From assembly GCA_036874045.1 (NCBI GenBank), contig CM072341.1:446501-510500 (forward strand): DNA of 64,000 nucleotides, read 5' to 3'. Shown here piece after piece: positions 1 to 12,656 of the stretch. Under the pieces are notes generated by a model. The model did no database searches. It saw only the letters and a list, made by a program, of their open reading frames with translations, and was not told the DNA's origin. Position numbers and translations under genes: made by a program. The DNA is from Cymodocea nodosa (lineage: Eukaryota; Streptophyta; Magnoliopsida; Alismatales; Cymodoceaceae). Positions within the stretch are counted from its first letter, which is position 1, and each line of letters starts with the position of its first letter.

Positions 1-1211
1 TCGGAGGAGGTGGTAGTTTTGCACTATGCTTGGATGAAGATTTGTGAGTTGTCTCTCCCCTCCCCTCAAACTTCGCGTATTTCTTGTCATATTTTCATTG
101 TCTTTGCTTTTATTTTTTCCTCTGTTTTTTGGTATATGTTATAGTATTATACACCAAAAGAAGTTTATGTTGTTTCTGCACGGTTATTTAATAAATATGT
201 GGCACTTCCTAACAATAAAAGCTTTTGTCAATAGGTTACATGGAACAAGTGGACCCTGCGACACATTTGGGAACTTATGTTTGGCTCACAGTCCAGAATT
301 TGAGTTGAAGAATGTAGAGGTAAGTTCAGTTGAATTTTGGCTACATTTTCTCAATGTAGAGATACAATGAACCCTACGTTTTCATATGAACCTGTGGACA
401 AAGGCATGAGTGTAAAAAAGTTAAAGGCTTTTAGAAAAAGCTCAAGAAGGTCATTTATTTCAGTAAAGTATTAAATAATAAGGAGCAGAATGACCTTTGC
501 ATGAACTCCCTACCACGTACCACGGCAACTCTGGAGAACCCAGTTTATGATTTCACGTTTCTGCATCTTTCATAAAAACATAAATTTGTTTCACGGACAA
601 GTCCTTTTTTTTCAATGTATAATAGCAAGGGGCTGTAAAAGAAGAGTATTCGATTGGACAATAGCCGTATCGTTTGACTTTTATTTGGAATCTCCTTGAC
701 TCCAAAAAATCATCTCGTTGTGATCTTTCAAAATATTACAAACTGGAAATTAAATGAAAATAAAAGATACATGTTGTCGACAGGTGGGATTAGTTTATCG
801 ATTGTTATATATTGTAAGCTTAATATATAATTCGATACAATCTTGTTATTGACTTGATGGTTATAGACAGTTTTCTTATTGTTCAATTTTTGTATAAAAA
901 TCAGAATATTATTTATCAAAATTGGAAATTTTTATACGGAGATATTCATTTATTGGACTGACTATTATGACAAACTAGCAGCTATCCAATTTCTGAACTT
1001 TCAACTTTGTTTTAGATTAGTTGCCACTGAGGGATCTATTGTTTATTAGATGTTACATTATTTTCCATCTTCATTTTGAAGCATTTTCCCATTATTTAGT
1101 TTGGCACATGTAATAAAATAATAACATGTTACCAAAAAATTGTTTAACAAATTTTTGTGGTTGCAGCTGTGGGGATTTGCACACATTTCTCGGTATCTAA
1201 ACAGTGGATGA
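1..1211 (+). CDS. TLDc-domain protein (OXR1-like), 3' end only
   Basis: This is the C-terminal end of a TLDc-domain protein, cut by the left window edge. Three exons are visible: 1-43, 235-319 and 1167-1211. Exon 1 reads GGGGSFALCLDED and ends at a GTGAGT donor. Exon 2 completes a Leu codon and reads LHGTSGPCDTFGNLCLAHS, then a FELKNVE stretch ending at a GTAAGT donor. Exon 3 reads LWGFAHISRYLNSG followed by TGA. The run Gly-rich strand, 'FALxLDxDL', 'TFGNxCLA' and 'ELWGF' is the end of the TLDc fold of OXR1/NCOA7-like proteins, which are linked to oxidative stress resistance and, in animals, to V-ATPase regulation. The N-terminal part lies outside the window, so accessory domains are unknown. 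The family is clear; the exact paralogue is not. Intron 2 is 847 bp and AT-rich. Confidence 0.85.
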
Positions 1212-2717
1212 ACGCCTGCATCTTTCTGTACAGATCCTTCGATTGTTCTTCTGCCCTCAGGGTTTGTTCTACTCACTTTTACGTTGCTGATGGCGACCAC
1301 CAATCAGTGTTGCAGATTCACAGGTGCGCTCGCGTACATGCGTACGTTGTTGATATGTTCTTCTTACTGTAATAATTGAAATCATGTACTAAAATAGTGT
1401 TGTACCTGTAATCGTAGGTAGCCATGTTGACTTGGTTGTGATCACAAGCTTTGCTCTCTTTTTATCGAAAAGGGGTTCCGGTACATTTAGTTTTATGTAA
1501 TTTCTTTCATTGAGCTAAATTTCCACGTATTCTACCTGGCGCTAAATTATGTTTCAAGAACAATCATGGCCATTCCGATCACTGTAATCCCATGTATCTT
1601 CCGTTTTCTTTATTTCTTTACCATTGCTATGACGTCCATTTCTAAGGCAGCGCCTATTTATAACGTACGTAAAAATGACTAACATAAAATGGCAAAACTT
1701 ACTTTACATGCTTAGGCAGCGTTTGTTTTGTCCAACTTCAGCTTCCATCTTTCCACCGTTACTTACGTAAATTGTTGCTTTGCAAGAGCTTCACAAAAGA
1801 GCTACCCTTTCGCTTGCAATTGGTATTGTTGTTTGTGACGGAACCACAACTGGAGCTTTTCACTTTATCTGTGATGGAACCACAGTTAGACGGGCATTGC
1901 TGGAAAAATGTATCGGATGTAAAAGTAAGGTTTGTTTGTGTGGTGCAAGGGCTCATATTGAGATTGGGCACTCTCCTACTAACCGTTTGGTGCATTTGCA
2001 AATCACCCGTTGCCTTCGCCCAAACAGCTTTGGTGAGGTGTGATGAAATTTCAACACTTGTGAGATTTCATGGTACACCAAGAATTTTTCTTCCCACGAT
2101 CTACTTCAATATAATTTTACACAAATGGTCATTTTTGTTCCCACACGATCTACTTCAATATAATTTTACACAAATGATCATTTTTGTTCCCACACGATCT
2201 ACTTCAGTATGATTTTACACAAATCGTAAGTAGAAATTGTGACGATAATGATAATCTTATGAAATATATGCATAATCCAAACATCCAATTATTTAAAACC
2301 AAATGCATCAGAAGACAATTCCACGACGCCTGTAATCGTGCCCACTCCTCTCCACGTTCGGTAGTCGTCATCGGAACCGGCTTCTGGTTTGGGTCACTTC
2401 CATCCAATATTTTTTTGTGACCGTCACGTGGTTTGGTATTTTCTTTTGACATCTTTTATTTGAACTTGTTGACTGAAATATTATAAATATTTGGTCGTCT
2501 AATTAAAAATATCTTTTAAATATTTGTTGTTATAAATAATTTAATTACAAAATTCTACAAAGTCCAAATGAGTCGCAACGTTACTTTTTTTATCAAATTT
2601 ATAACAATACCGAACAACATGTTGGCCACGTCTTCCACAGACGAGGCAATAATTAGGAGGTACTTTCTTTCTTCGGTGTTTATTTTACCTTTTTACTTAC
2701 TTACTTTATACTTTTAG
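1212..2717. other. 3' flank and spacer downstream of the TLDc gene
   Basis: The first few hundred bases are probably the 3' UTR of the TLDc gene. Beyond that I see no gene. A weakly structured segment at about 1715-2030 contains a duplicated 15-16-base word around 'ggaaccaca' (1838-1853 and 1870-1886), and its ends (GCAGCGTTTG... and ...CAAACAGC) are loosely inverted, so it may be an old short transposon. Open frames here run across this segment in several phases and show no family resemblance. Confidence 0.4.
2087..2224 (+). repeat. 49-bp tandem repeat, about three copies
   Basis: The phrase beginning CTACTTCAATATAATTTTAC recurs at 2101, 2150 and 2199, an exact 49-base period. Each copy includes 'ttgttcccacacgat' and 'acacaaatg'. 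The third copy differs by two substitutions (CAGTATGATT instead of CAATATAATT). It is a small head-to-tail minisatellite with no spacers, so it is not CRISPR-like. No function can be inferred. Confidence 0.9.
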
Positions 2718-2719
2718 TA

Positions 2720-3282
2720 AGTGTCTGTGCATTTGATATGGAAAATAATAAATAATTAAGATGTTTGTATACAAAAAATATAAAATTTGAAATATGTATG
2801 CTTGTATATAAAATAAATTATAAAATATATATGTTTATTAATAAAATAGAAAATATTAAAATTGATAAATTAAATATTTTTTATATTTATTTGTAAGATA
2901 GAAAATAAAAAATTTATCATAGATAATACAAAATAAAGTCATTTGTGGTAATAGTTATAACATAAAATATATTTCACATATATCTCATAATATCAATTAT
3001 CATCTATTAATGACATAAATAATTTTTATATCAAAATTACATGTTGTTAATATATTCTATGATAATTTACTTTTTCTATTCTTTCATTTTACATCAATTT
3101 CAAAGGTCAAAAGGTTAAAAAATGAACGAAATTTTTCCTTATATATCGAAAAAAAAAAAATAGACAAAATCTTTTAGAAATCCATTTGACATACAAATAT
3201 CTAGATAATTATGATGAAAAAAAAATTGTCATTTTCTTTTTTGATATTTTCTATCGTTTTCTAGGTATGTATAAACATACTT
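2720..3282 (-). mobile_element. Inverted-repeat element, family A, copy 1 (decayed)
   Basis: The left end (GTGTCTGTGCATTTG) and the reverse complement of the right end (GTATGTTTATACATACC) are loosely matched. The interior shares long AT-rich blocks with the copies at 3777, 5311 and 10825, for example 'ttatatcaaaattacat' and 'catatctcataatatcaat', in the same orientation as the 10825 copy and opposite to the other two. There is no coding capacity. The ends are eroded, so boundaries are approximate. It is a non-autonomous DNA transposon (MITE-like). Confidence 0.6.
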
Positions 3283-3776
3283 TAAACTCTTTTTCATTAA
3301 ATTTTCTTCTCTACTGTATTATCAAATAAATAAATAAAAACTTTCATCCAATATAATTAATAACTTATGCTATTTATCGATTTATTTATTTTCTTGTGCT
3401 TGCATGAATCTTTGGTTGCGTTTATTTTCAAAGTTGAATTTTATCGCAACGACGCCCATTGGAAAGCCACCAGAAAAATCTAGAGCCACGGGAGACATGA
3501 CATTTGTTCGCATCTACATTTGTTTATCACGTGATTCCTCTTCTACCCTAATGAAAAGCAGCAACCTTGGACTATTAAGTAGGTGGAAGGGGAAGTACAG
3601 ATGTATTTTTCTCCTAGAAACGTTGCAAGTAATACTTGAATGACTTCTAAACGTAACGTGACCGAACAGTAAAGGACACACCACATCGCCCTCGTGGCAG
3701 TTAGTTATGTGTATTAGAGTGCTGACGTTTAAACAAGACAAAAGAAATGCATACTTCATTTTTATTTTAAAATTAA

Positions 3777-4424
3777 GAGGGTGTTTGTGCATAAAAAATG
3801 ATGAAAAATATCGTAAAGAAAAATGATAGAAATTTTTTTGTCATTTTCTAGGTGTTTGTGTACTAAATAATTTTCCATCATTTTCCACCATTTTCCCTTG
3901 ATATATAAGAAATTTTTTCTTTTCATTTTTCAACTTTCTAATCTTTAAAATTGATGAAAAATGAAGGAAAATAAAATATAAATTATCACAGATTATACTA
4001 ATATCATGCAATTTTGATATAAAAATTATTTATGTATTTAATAGAGGAGAATTTATATTATGAGAGATATGTGAAATAATAAAGATATGTAAAATGTATT
4101 TTATATTGTAATAATTATCACAAATGACTTTATCTTATATTATCTATAACAAATTTTGTTATTCTCTATCTTGCAGATAAATATAAAAAATATTTAATTT
4201 ATTAATTTTAATATTTTTATTTTGTAAATAAACATATATAATTTATATTTTATGATTTTCTGTTATTTTTTATTCTATATAGAAATACATGTATTTCAAA
4301 TTTTATCATTTTCTGCTTTATGTACAAATATTTTAATTTTCTATTGACTTTTCATTACTTTCTATTATTTTTCTTTTCATCATTTTTTATAATAATCTAT
4401 TATTTTCTAGTACACAAATACCTC
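3777..4424 (+). mobile_element. Inverted-repeat element, family A, copy 2 (best preserved)
   Basis: The left end GAGGGTGTTTGTGC is mirrored at the right end by CACAAATACCTC, whose reverse complement is GAGGTATTTGTG. TTAA flanks both ends (3773-3776 and 4425-4428), which may include a 3-bp TTA/TAA target duplication of the PIF/Harbinger type. The 648-bp interior is over 75% A+T and has no open frame. Subterminal 'cattttctaggtgtttgtgtac' repeats the terminal motif inside the element, as in the other copies. Confidence 0.75.
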
Positions 4425-5310
4425 TTAAAAGATTAACATACATTAGAGTTTAAAATTTCAAGACCAGGAAAATGATACAAGTTCTTTGCATTTGTTACTT
4501 ATGAATCAGGATTCACGTTTGATTTCGAATTTTGTATTGATATTTGAACCTCGACAATTATTTTTATCGATATCAGAAAAAAGAAAGAAGAGAAGAATAA
4601 AATAGCCTGAAGATTAAGTATTTTATGTTTTCTATTAATATTTGAACCTCCCACGTGGAATTGACTGCATGAACTTTTTTTTAAAGGTATTTCTATCTAT
4701 TATCAAAGTTTTAATTAAATTATATATATATATATATATATATTTACATTTTGTAATCAAATAATTTAAGTATTTTTAATTTTCTTCTATGTTGATTAAT
4801 TCTCACCTGTCACACATCTAACGAAATATAATTAAAATTTTAAATATACGTAGAATAGTTTGACTTAAACCATAAATAAACAAATGAATCAATCAATCCA
4901 TTGGTAACGATTGAAGGAATTTATTATATTCATGTTACATTTTTTATTCCCTCTGTTCAAATTTTTTTTTTTGATTCCTTGTCTTTGCACTCAACTTGAA
5001 AAATATTAAATATCTGTCTGTAGATCGTTGTGTCATTCTTACTAAATAATCATCGTGTCATTTTGTAAGATGAATTTAATTTCTTATATTTTTTTCTCTT
5101 TCACTTTTTAAATCTTGATACCTTTGAAGATGAAAAAAACAAATTTGAATATCAGTTCAATATTCCCCAACATCATAAGTTTTTTTTGCTTCTGTCTATT
5201 GGAAATTTTGATTGAAGTGTTGGTATTAAAATTATCAATAAAATTCTAGTCTAAGAAGACTTGCAAACAACTAAATAGGTATGTAGTAATCTAACGAGTA
5301 CTATCTTAAA
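4425..5310. other. AT-rich spacer with (TA)n
   Basis: I see no gene. The segment holds a (TA)n run at about 4717-4742 and poly-T tracts. Codon structure is absent in all frames. Confidence 0.6.
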
Positions 5311-5965
5311 AGATTGTTTATGTACCTAGAAAATAGTAAAAAAGTCAAAAAAAATATGATAGAAAATTTTTCAATATTTTCTCAATGTTTGTATACTAAA
5401 AGATTTTCTATCATTTTTTACCATTTTTCCTTGATATATATGAAAAATATTCTTTCATTTTTCAACATTCTAATATCTAAAACTAATGAAAAATGATGGA
5501 AAAGAAAATATGAATTATCATAAAATATATTAACACCATATAATTTTGATATAGAAATTATTTACGTCTTTAATAGATAAGAATTAATATTATGAAAGAT
5601 ATGCATAATAATAAAAATGTGTGAAATATATTTTACGTTGTAACAATTATCACAAATAACTTTATTTTATATTATCTATAATAAATTTTGTTATTTTCTC
5701 TATCTTGTAGATAAACATAAAAAATATTTAATTTATTAATTTCAATATTTTTATTTTATGAATAAATATATATATATATATAGTATATTCTATGATTTTT
5801 TGTTATTTTCTATTTTATATACAAACATATATATTTCAAATTACATCATTTTCTATTTTATATACAAATACTTTCATTTTTCATTACTTTTTGTTATTTT
5901 TCTTTCTATCATTTTTTATAATATTCTATCTTTTTTTTTTCATAATTTTTCAGTACACACACCTC
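5311..5965 (+). mobile_element. Inverted-repeat element, family A, copy 3
   Basis: This copy runs in the same orientation as the one at 3777 and is alignable with it by eye over most of its length, including 'gatatagaaattatttacgt' and 'ttatgaaagatatg'. The left end is GATTGTTTATGTAC and the right end is GTACACACACCTC. TTAA precedes the left end and TAAAA follows the right one. The small open frames inside it are low-complexity and not genes. Confidence 0.7.
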
Positions 5966-6690
5966 CTAAAAATCTAATATTTTTAAATGATGAGGGATGA
6001 AAGAGAAGGTAATAAGTAGCCCTCCTTCTTCATTTGCTTTATGAGTTATCTTTAATCTGCCTTTTTGTATCTGTTTGTCTTTCTTAGATTTTGTATTTTT
6101 GATGCTTGTCGTACTTGTATCTTTACTTTTGTTATTAAACTCTTATACAATTATATTCTTGTTTTTTTTCGTTAATTAATTGCCACCTCTTTTACAAAAA
6201 AAATATTCGAGTATATTTACCCTAACGACGACGAATAATTTTCACTTTCACCGTATTATTAATCTGAGTTTAAATTCTCAAATTTACACGTAAGATTACA
6301 TTTCTTATTTTAATAAAAAAATTTCCAAAACAGAAATCGCTGCGATAAAACCATATTTTACTCCCGCAATAAACCACTTTTTTAAAAAAATAATAATAAA
6401 TTTTTTTATAATAATAATAAACTTCAAACGGTAATGATTTCGTGGCTTTCCGTGGAGTCGACGGTAACATGCTTTGGTCAACTCGATATTTGACTTATCT
6501 ATTGCTGACACGTCAAATGAGGAAACTGCCCCGGAAAGCGACATGCTTCGATTCTTTTTATTTTTATTTTTATTTTAAAAAAAATCTTAAAATCAATTAA
6601 TAATACAAGAATAGAATATCACGTTACTATCAAATGTAGGATGTTAACAATTTATTTTAAAAAAAAAAACATTTTTCCGATTTTCATGTT
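5966..6690. other. Upstream spacer of the DUF3527 gene
   Basis: AT-rich non-coding DNA with runs such as TAATAATAATAA (about 6390-6420). The final part is probably the promoter of the gene beginning near 6.7 kb. No specific regulatory motif is strong enough to name. Confidence 0.5.
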
Positions 6691-6702
6691 TGATTTCAAC
6701 GT

Positions 6703-7700
6703 CATGCTGCTGCCGCTGCCGCTGCTGCTGCTGCCTCGTGAGAGGTGGGTTGGGCGGCGGGCAGAGGAGAATCGGGGAATGTGGTGTGGTGTTCGGAGGA
6801 CCCACTTCAGGCTTCTCTCCTCCTCCTTCTCCTCCTCCTCCGTTCCGTGTCTTCTTCAGAAAACCATCGTCGAGGAAGCTCCACTCCACAAGGGGAAGAG
6901 AAAGGGGAGGGTTGGAGAAGGTGCAGCAGGGGAGACCCAACCCACTGGAGCTGTTGGTGTACACCAGAGTTGGGCAGGGTAGGTTGCAGAAAAATCGGAG
7001 AAGGAGCTTCCCACACGCATCTTGGTTGCCTTGTGAAAGATCTCGATTATTTGTATATAGCGGAGTTCGGTGGCTTTGGGACCTCGGTGGCGCTACGTTA
7101 CTTTTCTCTGCTGGTTTGGGCGAGGTAAGCGATCTTGTTGGCTCATTGTATGGGTTCACCTGCTTACATCTGCTAAATATTTTTCCAGTTGATAAAGGAT
7201 TAGAAGGATTCATGGTATATTAACTTAGGTTTCGCTTTTTTACACTCGTCGACAAGTGGATGCAGGGCTTTTCACAGTATCCACGCAACAAGACTCTCTA
7301 GCTTTGATTTTTCTATTCTTCGTTTAGTGGGTTTTTTTCTTCTTCTTTTGATTTCTGGATTCTTGTAGTGTGTGGTGTATACTTTCTGTGGTTCATATAT
7401 TCCTGGATCCTCCAATTAGGCAAGATTTTGGTTCTTCAGAAAACAAATCTGGTTTTTCGCGGCACTTGTATATACCAGGCAGGAATCTATACATTAAAAT
7501 GAAAATTAAAGAAGCGTGTATACCAGGAATTTAGTCATTGTATTTTTTTATACAATGGAATGCTAATGTTTTTTCTTGGGTTTCAATCAGTTCGTGAAGC
7601 CAGGATGGATTACTTTTGGGAAAAAATCAATATGTGTTGTATAAATTAAGGTTTATATTAAGAAGTGTCACTTTGACATTTTCACTTGTCTATTGAATAG
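6703..7700 (+). promoter_or_regulatory. 5' UTR exon and leader intron of the DUF3527 gene
   Basis: Base composition shifts abruptly from AT-rich to mixed, with a (CTG/CCG)n run at 6703-6735 and CT-rich leader sequence at 6810-6845, as is common near plant transcription starts. A strong donor (GAG|GTAAGC) follows position 7124, and an acceptor (GAATAG|GAGC) ends at 7700, eleven bases before the ATG. This fits a 5' UTR intron of 576 bp. Long overlapping open frames here on both strands show no protein-family resemblance and are best read as untranslated leader. Confidence 0.55.
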
Positions 7701-7710
7701 GAGCAAATCA

Positions 7711-9840
7711 ATGGGGGAAGAAATTTATAACAAGCAACAAGAATTACATGAAGAGAAAGATATGCCAGATGGTTCTGATGCTTTAAAAAAGGACGATGAC
7801 TCCTTTTGTGAAGACAAAACGTGCGTGTCAAGCTGCCAAATGTGTGAGCATACTCAAAGATGTGATCAGACGTCACCTTTCCAAAGTCAAACTCAGGAAG
7901 GGCATACAGATCAGAGACTTCTTCATCTCAAAGATATGCCAGAACATTGGCATGGAATTGTAGACGTCACCATGTCTAATGGTCTGAATGTGATATGTAC
8001 AGCTGGCTCGCCAGTGGGCGTCTCTCCAAACATCAAGTCCGGGAAAATTTCAAATCAAAGCTTGGGACTGTACGGGAAAACAAGAAATTCAAACATGCAA
8101 GTTGATTTCCTGATCCAGTACACTTCAGCTTTTGGACACAAAAAATTTACCATCAGTCCAATCGACAATTGTATCAGTGAGGCATGGAATGAGAAGGCGG
8201 CAAACTTTTTGAAAGGCTCACCCATTGTCAAGTTAGGAGATCGTGACAGTGGCACTGGCTCGGAAAGAGTGAGTTTGGTTGGTACTACGGAATCAAATCT
8301 CATTCAGCCACCAAATCCTCCATCTGCCGCCATTCATTGTGTTCCACTGCAGAAGCCAAGGGAGGAAACATGGCCACTTGGAATGTGGAGGTCTGGATTG
8401 AACGTATCTGATCAAATGCTCGTTCATTTTACAAGAATCCATCAATCTGAGCTATCTAGAACCACTCCAATTTCCAAGGGACTACTGCACTGTTTCTGGA
8501 GAAATGGAGTTCCATACTTTGTATTTTTTGATGCTGAAGAGAATGGGGTCCTTTTTGCAAATCTTTGGAGGTTCAATGCTTCAGATGCCAGAGACCCTGA
8601 CTACATGTACATTTTTCATTATTGGACAAGTTGTGAGGCAGAAAATCATGCTGCCAAATCTCATATCATTGGTAAGATGAAGGTATCGAGTTGTCTTTCC
8701 TTCAATTCTAATGGGTCCGAAAGTATGGAGCATGAATTTGTTCTGTTTGGTGTCAACAAGGAGCAACAAAGGGAAACACAAAACTCAACCTTAAACTGTA
8801 CAAAGACTAAAGGGTTATCCAAACATATTGGGAACGTTTTTAAGGCAAATCATTTGCATCAGAAAAAGGTACCCCAAAAATCTAGTGAAATATACCTAGA
8901 GCCTGAGAATTTTTCACAGGAACGGTATCTAAATGAGCTGCATTCTATGCACCCAAGCCTTGAATTGGCTGCAATTGTTGTCAAAGAGCCTCAAACTAAG
9001 AAGAGAAAGGACAGAACAAGCAGTGGTTGGGGTTTGAAATTTCTCGAGATGGCATGTTTGGATCGTTCCCTCAACTTGTCAACCTCAGAGACTTGTCGCA
9101 CCATTGAAAACAAATATGCCAGGAGCATAAACGTCCTCATCCCGGCTGGATTACATGGAGGGATGGTAACAGGAACTGGGAGACCATCCACCCTCATGGA
9201 AAGGTGGAGTGGGAGGAAGTGTGATTGTGGTGGTTGGGATGTTGGCTGTCCTCTCTCTGTACTTCAAAACAGATCAGACCATCACAAACCATTTTCACCG
9301 GATCCATCGGCAGGAGACTGCAACACAGTTGATCTATTCTTAGAGGTGTGCTTCACTCTTACACTTTAAGAATCTGTGCATGATGTTTGTTTATGAATTG
9401 AAGATAAAATAAGAACAAATTTACTTAGGTGATTTTGATCGTATCTTCAAAAGATTAAAGAATTCACCCATCATTCATTCAATCTAAAACATAAAGATAC
9501 TTGCAATACCTATGAAATGTTACCGTGTTAAATCAATCTCACATCGAAAATACAAAACTTACACAAATAACATAATGTTAGACTTCTTTACTCCTTTTTG
9601 AATTAGATATGTCTACATCTTTCTCAGCAATGATACACATTGATTCCCTCAACATGAGAAGTACCCTTTTTTGGCTGATTGCAGGGCTCAAGAAAACAGG
9701 AGCCAGCTCTGAGAATGGTAAGCCTTGAAGACGACTTGTATGCTGTCTACTTCCAACCGAACCTCTCGGCCCTCCAGTCCTTCTCCGTGGGTGTAGCTTC
9801 CATCCACACAAGAATACAATCTCTGCTTCCGGATATGTGA
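7711..9840 (+). CDS. DUF3527 domain protein
   Basis: Two coding exons, 7711-9345 and 9685-9840, join in frame (GAG|GTGTGC ... GCAG|GGC) to give about 596 residues. I chose the ATG at 7711; in-frame sequence further upstream starts only at a TTG and crosses a likely splice acceptor. The C-terminal half carries the plant DUF3527 signature: a conserved LHCFWRNGVPYFVFF core, then CDCGGWDVGCPLSVL and DLFLEGSRKQEPALRM, with a final LSALQSFSVGVASIHTR. The N-terminal half is polar with Cys-rich patches (residues about 30-60) and is poorly conserved. The family is plant-specific and its molecular role is unknown; I infer no function. The second exon is needed to complete the domain, so a model ending at the stop in the intron (9369) would be truncated. 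Confidence 0.87.
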
Positions 9841-10824
9841 AACTTTTGACGTCGGCCATCACCATGATCAACTATTCACCTGTTGAGATGCGTTTATTCT
9901 TTCATTCTTCCCCTAAGGAAATAAATGGATGCAATGATACAGAGATATAGAATTGTAGTCGTGACTCGTTGACTGGCGTTTACATATAGCTATCAATCTC
10001 CTTGTGTTCTTCCTCTTCCTCCCCCCCCACTTTAATTAAATGTCCTTCAATATTATGTAAGGTGATTGTGAGATGGGTGTTGATGGAACAAGGTATGTGG
10101 TGATCCAATAAAAACAGTATGAACAGCTTGTCATTCGACGCAGAAAATCCAAATCCACAATTACTTTTATTTTTTTGCTGGAATTGTTTTTGTTGACGGG
10201 GATTAGTTAGAAATTAAAAAACTATCATTCGTCGAATTATGTTTTATTATTCAGAATATTGATTTGTAAAGTAGAATTATATGTAAAAAGTTTGCATTTT
10301 ATTAGGAATACAATAAGAGTTACGTTTATTGAAGATAATATAATAAAATATCAATTTACGTGGTTTAGTTAAAAAATTAGAATTAATTAGTGTAGAAGAG
10401 ATTTTAAAAAAGAAGAGTAGGTTTAAAGCTTTTTGATTAAGAATTCTAAGAAAATACTACATAATTTAACCAAAAATTTAAAGATAGAAATATACAGAAG
10501 AAAATGATTTATATGGTTAACCTTATATAATGAGATTATTGTTTAATTTGTTGTTGATGACAATGACAGTTAAAAATCGATGTTTAGATGTCTATTTACT
10601 TTAAAACCCAAGTCCTTTGTATGTAAATTTCACTTAGATCATGTCTCTAGACATCAGATAAAATCGAAATGATGTAAAGAAGAATTGTAGGGTTTTATTA
10701 CATAGAGAAAATTCTTCGTACCGAGAAACAAAGGCTGTTTTATTTTAACAATACATGAATATTTTTGTTTGATTGTTAAGAAGATGTAGTAATTAGGAGT
10801 TAAGTCTTGATGAAAAATATTAAT
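9841..10824. other. Spacer with an RTE LINE tail fragment
   Basis: The first few hundred bases are the likely 3' UTR of the DUF3527 gene. The remainder is AT-rich with no gene. At 10501-10557 the sequence 'gattTATATGGTTAACC', then 'tataatgagatta', then 'TTTGTTGTTG' resembles the 3' terminus of plant RTE-type LINEs, which also occurs elsewhere in this window. Confidence 0.55.
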
Positions 10825-11348
10825 GGGGTATTTGTGTACTTAAAAATAATGAAAAGAAAATGATGAAATTTAAAATACATGTATTTATGTACAAAATAGA
10901 AAATGAAAGAAAATTATAAAATGTAAAATATATATGTTTATTTACAAAATAAAAATATTGAAATTAATAAATTAAATATTTTTTATATTTATCAATAAGA
11001 TAGAGAATAACAAAAATTATTATAGATAATATAAGATAAAGTCATTTGTGATAATTGTTACAATATAAAATATATTTTACATATCTTTATTATTCTACAT
11101 ATCTCTCATAATATCAATTTTCATCTATTAAATACATAAATAATTTTTATATCAAAATTACATATTATTAATATATTCTGTGATAATTCATATTTTCTTT
11201 TCCTTTATTTTCTAGATATTAGAAAGTTGAAAAATGAAAGAAAATTTTTCTTATATATCAAAGGAAAATGACATAAAATCATTTAGTACACAAATACCTA
11301 GAAAATGATAGAAAACTTTTCGTCATTTTCTAAGTATACAAATACCTC
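10825..11348 (-). mobile_element. Inverted-repeat element, family A, copy 4
   Basis: The left end GGGGTATTTGTGTAC is mirrored by GTATACAAATACCTC at the right, giving a clear terminal inverted repeat of about 14 bases. The 524-bp interior is the reverse-orientation counterpart of the copy at 3777. There is no coding capacity. Subterminal copies of the end motif (around 11287-11305) are again present. Confidence 0.75.
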
Positions 11349-11880
11349 CTAAATTATAGAGTATTTGTCTAACTCAACTACTAACAATTTGTTATAAGAT
11401 GTAGATAATTTAATTTAAAATTTATTACTTCTAAATTATGGGATGAACATTTAAAACCTATTTGTATACTGGAAAAGTAAAAAAAAAAAAGGAACGTTGG
11501 AAATCAAATGAAATTTACATGAAATAGAAAGTATAAAATAGAAAAAGATATTTACAACTAGGAAAATAAGAAAATTTACTTTCTTATTTTATTTTTCAAG
11601 TGTATAAACAATAATATTTTTACTGATAAGTTAAGAATAGGATTGAACACGTAAATAATATTTTTTAATGCTTGAAAAAAGATGTTCTCGCCGTAAAGTA
11701 AAACTATTGTAAACATCAAATTAAGCGCTTGGTGGGGAGAGACACGTGTAATGCGTAAGGCGAGATATAATGGTACGTAAGACACGTTAACACATATACA
11801 CGTGTCGTTTTCCTCTTCTTTGAAGAGTAATTTATCAAGGATGGGTAATGCAGATGATAATATGAGACGTATGATTTATC
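11349..11880. other. AT-rich spacer
   Basis: No gene is seen. There are several ACACGTGT-type G-box-like words (around 11741-11747 and 11796-11805), but they are not next to any gene start, so no regulatory role is inferred. Confidence 0.5.
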
Positions 11881-12656
11881 GAGGGTTTGTTTGTGCATTT
11901 TTTTTTTTTGTTAGAAAATAAAATGGTGAGAAATGAAACTAACATGACATTATAGAAAATATAGTGTCGTTTGTACATTAGAGGAAATAATTAGAAAGTG
12001 AAAAATAAAGTATTTGTATAATTGTAGGAAATAACAAGAAATACATTCTTTAATAAAATTTAAAATATTAAATAATAAATTGATAAAAATCACTATCAAC
12101 TTAAAAAATGATAAGAAATTAAAAAGTTAATAATTTTAAAAAGTTTAAATAATAAATTAAAAAAATCTAATATCATTCTTCAACCTATGAAATAATATAT
12201 TTGTAACTAATATTTCATTAACATATCATTAAGTTACTAAATATGCTAATGTGTTATTTATTTTTATTTGATTATACTTTAATATATTATAATCCAATAT
12301 CATTTTTAAACATTATTTTTTTATTTTAATCTATTATAATATGCTATTATTTATTTATCATTATAATCGTACTTTTTTTGATAGTAATTACGTTAATGTT
12401 ATTATTTTATTTTAATATATTATAATTATAATATAATATTTATTATTGTAATTATATTAATACTTTATATCATTTATTATATTACAAGTTTATATTGTTT
12501 CTAAAGTGATGAGATGGTAAACAACGTAAAATATTTTCTTTAATATAGGGAAAAAAATTTATTTTCTTTTATTTTTATAAACATAAACATAATAAAATGA
12601 TAATTTTTTTTTTTAGCATTTTCTTTCTTCCTATTTCCTAAACATATAAATGCCTC
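11881..12656. mobile_element. Possible inverted-repeat element, family B
   Basis: The left end GAGGGTTTGTTTGTGCA and the reverse complement of the right end (GAGGCATTTATATGTTTA) agree at the outer bases and in TG-rich content. The interior is AT-rich and has no open frame. It resembles family A in its outer bases only. Without an obvious target duplication the boundaries are tentative. Confidence 0.4.

Noticed and set aside
2087-2224. CRISPR-like array
   Set aside because: The repeats are directly adjacent without unique spacers, and the DNA is from a plant nucleus.
6641-7223. Several overlapping open frames of 110-190 codons on both strands
   Set aside because: They span the GC-rich 5' UTR of the DUF3527 gene, show no domain, and a good splice donor interrupts them at 7125.
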